Of a stretch of 64,000 bases of DNA, positions 26,999 through 34,822 are shown piece after piece. Source of the stretch: Duganella guangzhouensis (GTDB taxonomy: Bacteria > Pseudomonadota > Gammaproteobacteria > Burkholderiales > Burkholderiaceae_D); the NCBI RefSeq assembly GCF_009674535.1, contig NZ_WKJK01000011.1, positions 203,104-267,103 on the forward strand, in the 5' to 3' direction. Each line of letters begins with the position of its first letter. Position 1 is the first letter of the stretch. The notes under the pieces are model-generated. The model had not been told where the DNA came from, searched no databases, and was given only the letters and a program-made list of their open reading frames with translations. Position numbers and translations under genes: made by a program.

Positions 26999-28054
26999 AT
27001 GGACAATTACAGCAGCGATGAGGCGCGTTGGGCCGCGGTACAGCAGCGTGACGCGCAAGCCGACGGCGAATTCTGGTATTCGGTGCGCAGCACCGGGGTG
27101 TACTGCCGGCCATCGTGCGCGGCGCGGCCGGCGCTGCGCAAGAACGTGGCGTTCCACGCCAGCCGCGAGGACGCCGAGCAGGCCGGCTTCCGGCCCTGCC
27201 TGCGCTGCAAGCCGGATCAGCCGCCGTTGGCGGAGCGCCAGGCGGCAGTGGTGGCACAAGCGTGTCGTTTGATCGACGCGGCGGAAGAGGCGCCGGATCT
27301 GGATGCGCTGGCGGCGGCGGTGGGTGTCAGCCGGTTTCATTTTCACCGCATGTTCAAGGCGGTGAGCGGGATCACGCCGAAAGCCTATGCCAACGCGGCG
27401 CGGGCGCGGCGGGTACAGGATGGGCTGGCGCGGCAGGCGTCGGTGACGGATGCGATGTATTCGGCCGGTTTCAACTCGTCCGGCCGCTTTTATGCGCAGT
27501 CGCCGGCGGTGCTGGGCATGAAGCCGTCGTCGTTCCGGGCCGGCGGCGCCGGCGAGCGGATACGCTTTGCGATTGCCGAGTGTTCGCTGGGGCCGATCCT
27601 GGTGGCCAGCACGGCGCAGGGCATCTGCGCGATTCTGATCGATGACGATCCGGATTTTCTGGTGAAGGATTTGCAGGACCGTTTTCCGAAGGCGGAACTG
27701 ATCGGTGCCGAGCCGGAATACGAGCAGGTGGTGTCGCGCGTGGTGGGGCTGGTGGAGCAGCCGTCGGTGGGATTAGAGCTGCCGCTGGACGTGCGCGGTA
27801 CCGCGTTCCAGCAGCGCGTGTGGCAGGTGCTGCGGGCGATTCCTGCCGGCCGGCGCGTGACCTATGCCGAGCTGGCGGAACTGGCCGGCGTGCCGCGCGG
27901 CGCGCGGGCGGTGGCGTCGGCGTGCGCGGCGAATGCGATCGCGGTGGCGATACCGTGCCATCGCGTGGTGCGCGACGATGGCTCGATCTCTGGCTATCGC
28001 TGGGGCGTGGACCGCAAGGCGATGTTGTTGAACCGGGAGGCGGGCAGTGAGTAG
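26999..28054 (+). CDS. ada: Ada: methylphosphotriester/O6-methylguanine methyltransferase and activator
   Basis: A 351-aa bifunctional repair protein and transcription activator. The N-terminal zinc domain has Cys36, Cys40, Cys67 and Cys70 (TGVYCRPSC, PCLRCKP); Cys36 matches the methylphosphotriester acceptor. The AraC-type helix-turn-helix follows (AAAVGVSRFHFHRMFK). The C-terminal methyltransferase carries acceptor Cys320 in IPCHRVV. The ATG at 26999 is chosen because it begins the conserved N-terminus. An Ada box precedes it. Its 3' end overlaps the GTG of the oxygenase gene by 8 bp, making an alkylation-repair operon. Confidence 0.95.
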   Translation: MDNYSSDEARWAAVQQRDAQADGEFWYSVRSTGVYCRPSCAARPALRKNVAFHASREDAEQAGFRPCLRCKPDQPPLAERQAAVVAQACRLIDAAEEAPDLDALAAAVGVSRFHFHRMFKAVSGITPKAYANAARARRVQDGLARQASVTDAMYSAGFNSSGRFYAQSPAVLGMKPSSFRAGGAGERIRFAIAECSLGPILVASTAQGICAILIDDDPDFLVKDLQDRFPKAELIGAEPEYEQVVSRVVGLVEQPSVGLELPLDVRGTAFQQRVWQVLRAIPAGRRVTYAELAELAGVPRGARAVASACAANAIAVAIPCHRVVRDDGSISGYRWGVDRKAMLLNREAGSE

Positions 28055-28910
28055 TGAGAAACTGAATGGACAACTGAATGGCGAACTGGATTTCGGCGAT
28101 CCCGCAGCGGAGCGCCGGCCGCGCACGGTGCCGCCAGCCGGGCCGGCGCCGGATGCGCAACTGGCGGCGCAACTGACGGCACGGCGGGCGGTGGGCGCGG
28201 CGGCCGGGCTGGCGGTGCACGTGGCGGCACTGGACTGGCAGGGCATCGCCGACGAGCTGAATGCGCACGGCTACGCCGTCATCCCCGGCCTGCTGACCGC
28301 CGACGAATGCGCATCGCTGGCCGCGCTGTACGCGCAGCCGCAGTTGTTCCGCAGTCGGGTGGTGATGTCGCAGCACGGTTTCGGCAGCGGCGAGTACCAG
28401 TACTTCCGCTACCCGCTGCCATCCTTGATCGCCGCGCTGCGGCAAGCGCTGTATGACCCGCTGGCGCAGATCGCCAACCGCTGGCACGAGCTGATGGACC
28501 TGCCCGAGCGCTTCCCCGCCGATCACGCCGACTTCCTGGCGCGCTGTCACGCCGCCGGCCAGCAGCGCCCCACGCCGCTGCTGCTGCAATACAGCGCCGG
28601 CGACTACAACTGCCTGCACCAGGATCTGTACGGCGACCACGTATTCCCGCTGCAAGCCTGCATCCTGCTCAGCCAACCCGGCACCGATTTCGACGGCGGC
28701 GAATTCGTCCTGACCGAACAACGCCCACGCATGCAATCGCGGGTCGAAGTGGTACCGCTGAAGCGCGGCGACATGGTAATCTTCGCCGTCAACCACCGTC
28801 CCGTGCAGGGCACGCGTGGCATCTACCGCGTCAACCTGCGGCACGGGGTCAGCCGGCTGCGGGCGGGAGCGCGCCACACGCTGGGCATCATCTTCCACGA
28901 CGCGAATTAA
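28047..28910 (+). CDS. 2OG-Fe(II) oxygenase of the Oxygenase-NA family (alkylation repair)
   Basis: A 287-aa non-haem iron, 2-oxoglutarate-dependent oxygenase matching the family PF09859 as I recall it (oxidative demethylation of damaged nucleic acid, commonly beside ada). Conserved runs visible are WQGIADELNAHGYAVIPGLL, HGFGSGEYQYFRYPLP, the iron-binding HQD in NCLHQDLYGDH, EFVLTEQRPRMQSR and the C-terminal RHGVSRLRAGARHTLG. It starts with GTG behind GGGAGG and overlaps ada. It probably acts as a functional counterpart of AlkB, which is not seen in this window. Confidence 0.9.
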   Translation: MSSEKLNGQLNGELDFGDPAAERRPRTVPPAGPAPDAQLAAQLTARRAVGAAAGLAVHVAALDWQGIADELNAHGYAVIPGLLTADECASLAALYAQPQLFRSRVVMSQHGFGSGEYQYFRYPLPSLIAALRQALYDPLAQIANRWHELMDLPERFPADHADFLARCHAAGQQRPTPLLLQYSAGDYNCLHQDLYGDHVFPLQACILLSQPGTDFDGGEFVLTEQRPRMQSRVEVVPLKRGDMVIFAVNHRPVQGTRGIYRVNLRHGVSRLRAGARHTLGIIFHDAN

Positions 28911-28923
28911 CAAAGGAATATCC

Positions 28924-29499
28924 GTGGCAAGGCAAAAAGAGTTCGACCGCATCGATACATTGAACCGGGCGCTGGAAGTGTTCTGGCAAAAAGGCTACGC
29001 CGGAACCTCCACCAGCGACCTGCTGGAAGCGATGCAGATCGGCCGTCAGAGCATGTACGACACCTTTGGCGACAAGCGCTCGCTGTATCTCGAAGCGCTG
29101 CAGCAGTACAACCAGGCCAGCGTCAACGATCTGCTGCGCCAGTTGCAGGGCGGCGGTCTGGATGCCATCGAACGCATGCTGCAGGCTTTCGCCTCGCGGC
29201 CGAAGCGCGACAACGCCAAGGGCTGCATGGGCGTCAACGCCATCTGCGAGTTCGGCACCGACGACGACGAGGTCAATGCGCTGCGCGACGCCAGCGGCAA
29301 GCAGCTGAACCAGGCGGTGGAAGCGGCGCTGCGCGAGGCTGCCGTCGGTGGCCAGATCGCCGCCGACACCGACATCCCACAGGCGGTCGCCTTTGTTGCC
29401 GCCACCCTGTCCGGCATGAAGGTCAGCGCCAAGGCCGGCGCCAGCATCGCCACCCTGCGTGCCATCGCCAGCTTCGCCGTGCAAGCGCTGCGCGGCTAA
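28924..29499 (+). CDS. TetR-family transcriptional regulator
   Basis: A 191-aa TetR repressor with GTG start behind AAGGAATATCC. The N-terminal helix-turn-helix reads GYAGTSTSDLLEAMQIGRQS with SMYDTFGDKRSLY following, as in regulators paired with reductases. The C-terminal ligand domain has the GCMGVNAICEFG stretch typical of this subgroup. It lies 93 bp upstream of an SDR gene on the same strand and 13 bp after the ada operon. It probably controls the SDR through the repeats at 29518-29578. Confidence 0.92.
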   Translation: MARQKEFDRIDTLNRALEVFWQKGYAGTSTSDLLEAMQIGRQSMYDTFGDKRSLYLEALQQYNQASVNDLLRQLQGGGLDAIERMLQAFASRPKRDNAKGCMGVNAICEFGTDDDEVNALRDASGKQLNQAVEAALREAAVGGQIAADTDIPQAVAFVAATLSGMKVSAKAGASIATLRAIASFAVQALRG

Positions 29500-29517
29500 A
29501 TATCACGAAACGTTTAC

Positions 29518-29578
29518 TTGACTGGTTGGTCCAGAAATCCTAGCATGACATCAGTTTTTGACTGATTGATCCAATAAA
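29518..29578 (+). promoter_or_regulatory. Promoter with two direct repeats, candidate TetR operators
   Basis: TTGACT (29518-29523), a 17-bp spacer and TAGCAT (29541-29546) form a sigma-70-like promoter. The segment TTGACTGGTTGGTCCA recurs 40 bp downstream as TTGACTGATTGATCCA (29558-29573), differing at two positions. The pair sits just before the SDR ribosome site, a logical place for the TetR protein to bind. Confidence 0.5.
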
Positions 29579-29592
29579 TGAAAGGAATGGAC

Positions 29593-30318
29593 ATGAAAAC
29601 AGCACTCGTTACTGGCGGTGCGCGCGGCATCGGCGCGGCCATTGTCAAACGCCTGGCGCAGGATGGCATCGCCGTGGCATTCACCTACGTCTCATCGCCG
29701 CAGCGGGCTGACGACCTGGCGGCCACCATCAATGCAGGCGGCGGCAAGGCACTGGCGATCCAGGCCGACAGCGCCGACCCGGCGCAGGTACAGGCGGCGG
29801 TGGCGCAGACCGTGGCGCAATTCGGCGGGCTGGATATTCTGGTCACCAACGCTGGCATCCTCAACCTGGCACCGATTGAAGACTACCCGCTGGAAGATTT
29901 CGACCGCATGGTCAGCACCAATGTGCGTGGCGTGTTCGTCGCCATGCAGGCGGCGGCTAAACAGATGAAAGAGGGTGGACGCATCGTCACCATCGGCAGC
30001 ATATCCGGCATGCGGGTGGCGTTCCCCACCTCCAGCGTGTACGCGATGACCAAGGCGGCGGTAGCGGCGCTGGTGCGCGGCGTGGCGATCGACCTGGCGC
30101 CGCGCGGCATCACCGTCAACAACGTGCAGCCGGGGCCGACCGAAACCGACATGAACCCGGCCGACGGCCCGCACGCGGCGGCGCTGCAAACCATGATTCC
30201 GGCGCGCCGCTTCGGCAAGCCGGAAGAAGTGGCGGGCATGGTGGCCTACCTGACGAGCGCCGAAGCCAGCTTCGTCACCGGCGCCAGCTTCACCGTCGAC
30301 GGCGGCTACACCGCCTGA
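29593..30318 (+). CDS. SDR family oxidoreductase
   Basis: A 241-aa classical short-chain dehydrogenase of the FabG-like size class. The cofactor loop is TGGARGIG near the N-terminus, followed by TNAG, a catalytic Ser (GSISGM) and YAMTK, and it ends in FVTGASFTVDGGYTA. The ATG at 29593 has AAAGGA upstream; an ATG five codons earlier lacks one. It is located after a TetR gene with promoter repeats between them, so it is likely its target. Its 3' end overlaps the convergent msbA-like gene by 13 bp. Confidence 0.93.
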   Translation: MKTALVTGGARGIGAAIVKRLAQDGIAVAFTYVSSPQRADDLAATINAGGGKALAIQADSADPAQVQAAVAQTVAQFGGLDILVTNAGILNLAPIEDYPLEDFDRMVSTNVRGVFVAMQAAAKQMKEGGRIVTIGSISGMRVAFPTSSVYAMTKAAVAALVRGVAIDLAPRGITVNNVQPGPTETDMNPADGPHAAALQTMIPARRFGKPEEVAGMVAYLTSAEASFVTGASFTVDGGYTA

Positions 30319-32150
30319 ACGCTCTTCTGCGTCTGGTACAGGCGGGCGTAGATGCCGTTCTGTGCCAGCAGCGCGTCGTGGCTGCCGGCTTCGGCGATGC
30401 GGCCGCGATCCATCACCACGATGCGGTCCGCATTCTCGATGGTCGACAGGCGGTGCGCGATTACCACCGTGGTGCGGCCTTGCATCAGCACTTCCAGTGC
30501 CTGCTGCACCAGCCGTTCGGATTCGTTATCCAGCGCGCTGGTGGCTTCGTCCAGAATCAGGATCGGCGCGTTCTTGTACAGCGCGCGCGCGATCGCCAGC
30601 CGCTGGCGCTGGCCGCCGGACAGTCGCAAGCCGTTTTCTCCCACTGGCGATTGATAACCCTGCGGTTGGTGCATGATGAATTCATGCGCGTGCGCTGCCC
30701 GCGCCGCCGCTTCGATACGTTCCATCGATGGCTCGGGATCGCCGTAGGCGATGTTGGCCGCCAGCGTGTCGTTGAACAGCACCACGTCTTGCGACACCAG
30801 CGCGATCTGCTGCCGCAGTGAGGTCAGTGTGTAGTCGCGCAGGTCAACCCCATCCAGTTCGATGCCGCCGTCGCTGACGTCGTAGAAGCGCGGCAGCAGC
30901 CCGGCCAGCGTGGTCTTGCCGCTGCCGGAGGCGCCCACCAGGGCGACGGTTTCGCCGGCGGCGACGTCCAGCGATACATGGTCCAGCGCCGGCCGCGCGT
31001 CCGGATCCAGCGGTGTGCCATCGGTGCCGCGATAGTGGAAGCTGACGTCGCGCACCGTCAAGCGGCCTTCGGCGCGTGCCACGCTATGGTTGCCCTGGTC
31101 GGCCTCCGATTCCAGGTCGACCAGGCTGAAGACCGATTCGGCGGCGGCCAGGCCGCGCTGCATTGGTTCGTTAATCTTGGTCAGGTTCTTGATCGGCGAC
31201 TGCATTGCCAGCAGCGCGGTGAGGAAGCCGACGAAACCGCCGGCCGACAACGCGCCGGCCTGGTGGCGCAGCATCGCCACATATACCACCGACGACAGCG
31301 TAATCCCCAGCAGCAGCATGATCAAACCGGAGTTCAGCGCGGAGGTGGCGGCGTGCTTGACCGCCAGTTGGCGATTCAGCTTGACCACGCCGCCGAAGCG
31401 GTTTTGCTCGTAGCGCTGGCCACCGAAGATTTTGACCACGCGCTGGCCGCTGATGCTTTCGTCCAGCACATTGGTCAGCTCGCCCATGGCGGCCTGCGCG
31501 CTGGTGCTCAGGTGACGCATGCGGCGGCCGGCGAAGATCACCAGGCAGGCCACCAGCGGCAGCAGGCCAAGGCAGAATAAGGACAGCTGCCAGTCGGTGG
31601 CGAACATGGTGATCAGATAGCCGATGGTCTGCACCGAATCGCGCACCGCGACGTTGACCACGGTGAGGCCGGCCTGCGCCACCTGAGCGGCGTCGAAGGC
31701 CACGCGCGACAGCGTGGTGCCGGTGGAGGATTGGTCGAAATAGCTGTTCGGCAGCCGCATGATGCGCGAGAACATGACTTCGCGCAGATTGGCCTGGACC
31801 CGGGTGCTGAGCCAGGCGGCGCCATATTCGCTGGCGAAGCTGGAGACCATGCGCACCAGCGCCAGGGCGAAGATCACCGCCGGAATGGCCCACAGCGCGG
31901 CGTTGTCATGATTTTGCGGCAGCACGTGGCTGAGCCAACCCTGCACCGTGGCCAGGAAACCGCTGACCGGCGCGTGTCCGGCGCCCAGGCCTTGCGACGG
32001 CGCCAGCGCGTCGACCACGTTCTGCAACTGCCGCAGCAGCAGCACGTCGGTGGCTGCCGCCACACCGACCGCGATCAGCGTGACAACGCCGATCCACAGA
32101 TAAGGGCGAAATTCCTTGAATAAGCGTAGATAGAGTAGGCGGCTGGACAC
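30306..32150 (-). CDS. msbA: Lipid A export ABC transporter, MsbA-like
   Basis: A 614-aa half-transporter with fused membrane and ATPase domains. Six membrane helices occupy about residues 15-330 (FDQSSTGTTLSRVAFDA coupling region as in MsbA). The ATPase domain has Walker A GASGSGKTTL, signature LSGGQRQRLAIARAL and Walker B ILILDEATSALD, with the EHR-type switch His in AHRLSTIE. MsbA flips core-lipid A across the inner membrane as a homodimer. Monocistronic here; the usual neighbour lpxK is absent, so the assignment rests on sequence pattern and other exporters of the family are possible. Confidence 0.85.
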   Translation of the reverse strand: MSSRLLYLRLFKEFRPYLWIGVVTLIAVGVAAATDVLLLRQLQNVVDALAPSQGLGAGHAPVSGFLATVQGWLSHVLPQNHDNAALWAIPAVIFALALVRMVSSFASEYGAAWLSTRVQANLREVMFSRIMRLPNSYFDQSSTGTTLSRVAFDAAQVAQAGLTVVNVAVRDSVQTIGYLITMFATDWQLSLFCLGLLPLVACLVIFAGRRMRHLSTSAQAAMGELTNVLDESISGQRVVKIFGGQRYEQNRFGGVVKLNRQLAVKHAATSALNSGLIMLLLGITLSSVVYVAMLRHQAGALSAGGFVGFLTALLAMQSPIKNLTKINEPMQRGLAAAESVFSLVDLESEADQGNHSVARAEGRLTVRDVSFHYRGTDGTPLDPDARPALDHVSLDVAAGETVALVGASGSGKTTLAGLLPRFYDVSDGGIELDGVDLRDYTLTSLRQQIALVSQDVVLFNDTLAANIAYGDPEPSMERIEAAARAAHAHEFIMHQPQGYQSPVGENGLRLSGGQRQRLAIARALYKNAPILILDEATSALDNESERLVQQALEVLMQGRTTVVIAHRLSTIENADRIVVMDRGRIAEAGSHDALLAQNGIYARLYQTQKSVQAV

Positions 32151-32287
32151 GGGCTATTCACAAATGGGAATACTTAAACCCCGCATTGTACCCGGCCGGC
32201 CACTGTCCATCGCCGTTCTGCATAGTTCGATTGACCAAAACGCAAACTTCGCTACACTCTGAATCTTGCTGCCGAATGGAGAACCCG

Positions 32288-33940
32288 ATGCGCCTCACCC
32301 TTTTATTTGCCGCCGTCCTGGCTACCCTGCCGGCCCATGCCGACACCATCATCGACCGTGCCAATGGCTACACGCTGAACGCGGCCGGCCAGCTGCAGCG
32401 CTTTTCCTCGCTGGCGTTCGATGATCTGGGCCGCATCGTGGCGGTGGGCAGCGAGGCGCAGACGGCGGCGGCGCTGCCGCGCGCGGAGCACATCGACGTG
32501 CAAGGCAAGACCGTGCTGCCCGGCCTGATCGACGCCCACGGCCATGTGTTCGAGCTGGGTGAAATCGCCTCCGGCGTGGAGCTGTACAGCCCGACCTCGC
32601 TCAACGCGGCGGTGCGGGCGGTGGCGGATTTCGCCCGCAGCCATCCAAAAAAAGCCTGGATCGTGGGTTTTGGCTGGAATCAGGAGATCTGGAAGCTGGG
32701 CCGCTTCCCCACCGCCGCCGAGCTGGATGTGGCGGTCAGCGAGCGTCCGGTGCTGCTGCACCGGGTCGATGGCCACGCGATCTGGGTCAACACCAAGGCG
32801 CTGGAGATGGCGGGCATCGACCGCAATACGCGCGATCCATCGGGCGGCAAGATCGAGCGTGACGCCGCCGGCAAGCCGACCGGGGTGCTGGTGGATGCGG
32901 CCATGGAGCTGGTCAACAAGGTGGTGCCGCTGCCGACGCCGGCCGAGGCGCGCGCCACGCTGGATGTGGCGCTGGCGTCGCTGTCCAGGGTCGGCCTGAC
33001 CAGCGTGCACGATGCCGGCATCAAGGCGGTGCAGGACGATATCTATCGCGATTACGCCGATCACGGCAAGCTGACCACCCGCGTCTACGCCATGATCGGC
33101 GATACCGCCGGCGACTTCGACGAGCTGTCCAAGGACGGTCCGCTCAAGTCCTACGCCAACGATGTCTATGCGCTGGCCGCCGTCAAGCTGTATGCCGACG
33201 GCGCGCTGGGCAGCCGTGGCGCGGCGCTGCTGGCGCCCTACAGCGATATGCCGTCCACCAAGGGGCTGCTGTTCTACCCGGACGCGGAAATGCGCGCCAA
33301 GATGAGCAAGGCGATGAAGGCCGGCTACCAGGTCAACATCCACGCCATCGGCGACGCCGGCAACCGCCAGATCCTGGATGCGTATGCGGCGCTGATCCCG
33401 CAGTATAAGAATGTGGAGCTGCGCCACCGCATCGAGCATGCGCAGGTGGTGGCGCTGGAGGATATTCCGCGCTTCAAGCAACTGGGCCTGATTCCATCGA
33501 TGCAGCCAACCCACGCCACTTCGGACCAGAACATGGCCGAGCAGCGCGTCGGCCACGAGCGCATCAAGGGCGCGTATGCGTGGCGCAGCTTCCTCGACCA
33601 GGGTTCGAAGATTGCCTGCGGCTCGGACTTCCCGATCGAGTCGCCCAATCCATTCGAGGGCTTGCACGCGGCGGTCACGCGCCAAAACAATGCCAACGTG
33701 CCGGCCGGCGGCTGGTACAAAAATCAGGCGATGACGCTGACCGAAGCCTTCCGCTGCTTCACGCTGGACGCGGCCTATGCGGCGCATCAGGAAGAGGTGA
33801 TCGGTTCGCTGGAGCGGGGCAAGTGGGCCGACTTCATTGTGGTTGACCGCGACATCTTCAAAATCGCGCCCGAGCAACTGGGCAAGACGCAGGTGCTGCA
33901 GACCTGGATGGGCGGCAAACGGGTCTACAGCCGCAAGTGA
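32288..33940 (+). CDS. Secreted amidohydrolase, YtcJ-like
   Basis: A 550-aa metal-dependent hydrolase of the amidohydrolase 3 family with an N-terminal signal peptide (MRLTLLFAAVLATLPAHADT). Metal ligands are suggested by IDAHGHVFELG near residue 75, INIHAIGDAGN-type stretch (VNIHAIGDAG), the HRIEHAQVV histidines and CGSDFPIE with the final Asp. The start at 32288 follows GGAG and gives the signal peptide directly. Probably periplasmic; the substrate (an amide or carbamate) is unknown. A bidirectional terminator follows. Confidence 0.88.
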   Translation: MRLTLLFAAVLATLPAHADTIIDRANGYTLNAAGQLQRFSSLAFDDLGRIVAVGSEAQTAAALPRAEHIDVQGKTVLPGLIDAHGHVFELGEIASGVELYSPTSLNAAVRAVADFARSHPKKAWIVGFGWNQEIWKLGRFPTAAELDVAVSERPVLLHRVDGHAIWVNTKALEMAGIDRNTRDPSGGKIERDAAGKPTGVLVDAAMELVNKVVPLPTPAEARATLDVALASLSRVGLTSVHDAGIKAVQDDIYRDYADHGKLTTRVYAMIGDTAGDFDELSKDGPLKSYANDVYALAAVKLYADGALGSRGAALLAPYSDMPSTKGLLFYPDAEMRAKMSKAMKAGYQVNIHAIGDAGNRQILDAYAALIPQYKNVELRHRIEHAQVVALEDIPRFKQLGLIPSMQPTHATSDQNMAEQRVGHERIKGAYAWRSFLDQGSKIACGSDFPIESPNPFEGLHAAVTRQNNANVPAGGWYKNQAMTLTEAFRCFTLDAAYAAHQEEVIGSLERGKWADFIVVDRDIFKIAPEQLGKTQVLQTWMGGKRVYSRK

Positions 33941-33942
33941 AA

Positions 33943-33971
33943 AAAAGGGAATCCATTGGATTCCCTTTTTT
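33943..33971. terminator. Bidirectional terminator
   Basis: AAGGGAATCC-at-tg-GATTCCCTT hairpin with A-tract on one side and T-tract on the other, between the convergent amidohydrolase and PEP-CTERM genes. Confidence 0.88.
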
Positions 33972-33976
33972 GCTTT

Positions 33977-34504
33977 TTACTGCTGGCGACGCCGGCGCAG
34001 CATGGCCAGGATGCCCAGCCCGCCGATCAGCATGGCGTAGGTTTCCGGTTCAGGTACCGGTGCCATCAACACATTGATGTCGCCGCCGTAGCTGCCGCCA
34101 TTGCTGACGCCATGCACCGTCAGCGTCAGCGGCCCGGTCACCGACGATGGCAACAGGGTGGCGGTGTTGAAGGTCATTGGCCCCCATGGGGTGGCGTTGG
34201 TGATCAACGCGATGCCGTTCAGGTCCGCCGCGGTAAACGTGACGTTGCTCCAGCCCATGAAGCTGGTGTTGATCAGGGTGCCGTAGGCGGTGGAGTTGGC
34301 GGTCACCGGATTGGTGAACGTGAAAACATCGGTGAAGACACCCAGCATCGGCGTATTGCCGATCGAGGCGGTCCACAGATTCGCTGAAGTGTTGACTAGG
34401 GTGACGGGACCCGGACCCTGTGGCGCCGCTGCGGCGGCCAGGGAAGATGCAGCCATCAGGACGGCCAACGCCAATGCTTTTACGTGCAAGTTATTTTTCT
34501 TCAT
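33977..34504 (-). CDS. PEP-CTERM protein, FxDxF family
   Basis: A 175-aa exported protein. It has a signal peptide (about residues 1-26, ending AAAA), a FTDVFTF motif that defines the FxDxF group, and a C-terminal sorting signal made of VPEPETYAMLIGGLG, a short hydrophobic stretch and RRRRQQ. Such proteins are processed by exosortase and are usually tied to extracellular polysaccharide; no exosortase gene is in the window. Function of the mature part is unknown. Confidence 0.9.
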   Translation of the reverse strand: MKKNNLHVKALALAVLMAASSLAAAAAPQGPGPVTLVNTSANLWTASIGNTPMLGVFTDVFTFTNPVTANSTAYGTLINTSFMGWSNVTFTAADLNGIALITNATPWGPMTFNTATLLPSSVTGPLTLTVHGVSNGGSYGGDINVLMAPVPEPETYAMLIGGLGILAMLRRRRQQ

Positions 34505-34822
34505 TTCAATCCCCCACTAATTAAAGAACAAAAAGACATCAACAGCGGATTCACGATATGAGCGTTGCGAGGTGCATGTCACTGAGAATATTTTGATGAA
34601 AGTCAGGTGGTGGATAGCAAAAACTAATGCAGGGGCAAAAACTTTATTTGTTGTTTGGTCGGATGATTTCGTATTGCAAGTATGTTGTTTGCTTACAAAT
34701 TTTATTGACTGAATGATATTGAAAATTCGCATTGATTTGGCGCAATAAATAGAAATGGGTTGACTTGGTTGTATATACAACCTATGCTGTGCCGCATCCC
34801 CTTAACGCCGCAGGAGTTCCCC
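34505..34822. other. AT-rich intergenic region upstream of hutU
   Basis: A 318-bp gap with the PEP-CTERM promoter on one side and the hut promoter on the other. Apart from the hut promoter and operator at 34760-34788 it holds only AT-rich sequence with no gene I can support. Confidence 0.5.
34760..34788 (+). promoter_or_regulatory. hut operon promoter with HutC operator in the spacer
   Basis: TTGACT (34760-34765) and TATGCT (34783-34788) are 17 bp apart. The spacer is almost exactly filled by the perfect 16-bp palindrome GGTTGTATATACAACC (34767-34782), which fits HutC operators of the TTGTATxTACAA type known in Pseudomonas. A repressor bound there would block RNA polymerase directly. RNA start would be near 34795, about 28 bp before hutU. 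Confidence 0.8.
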
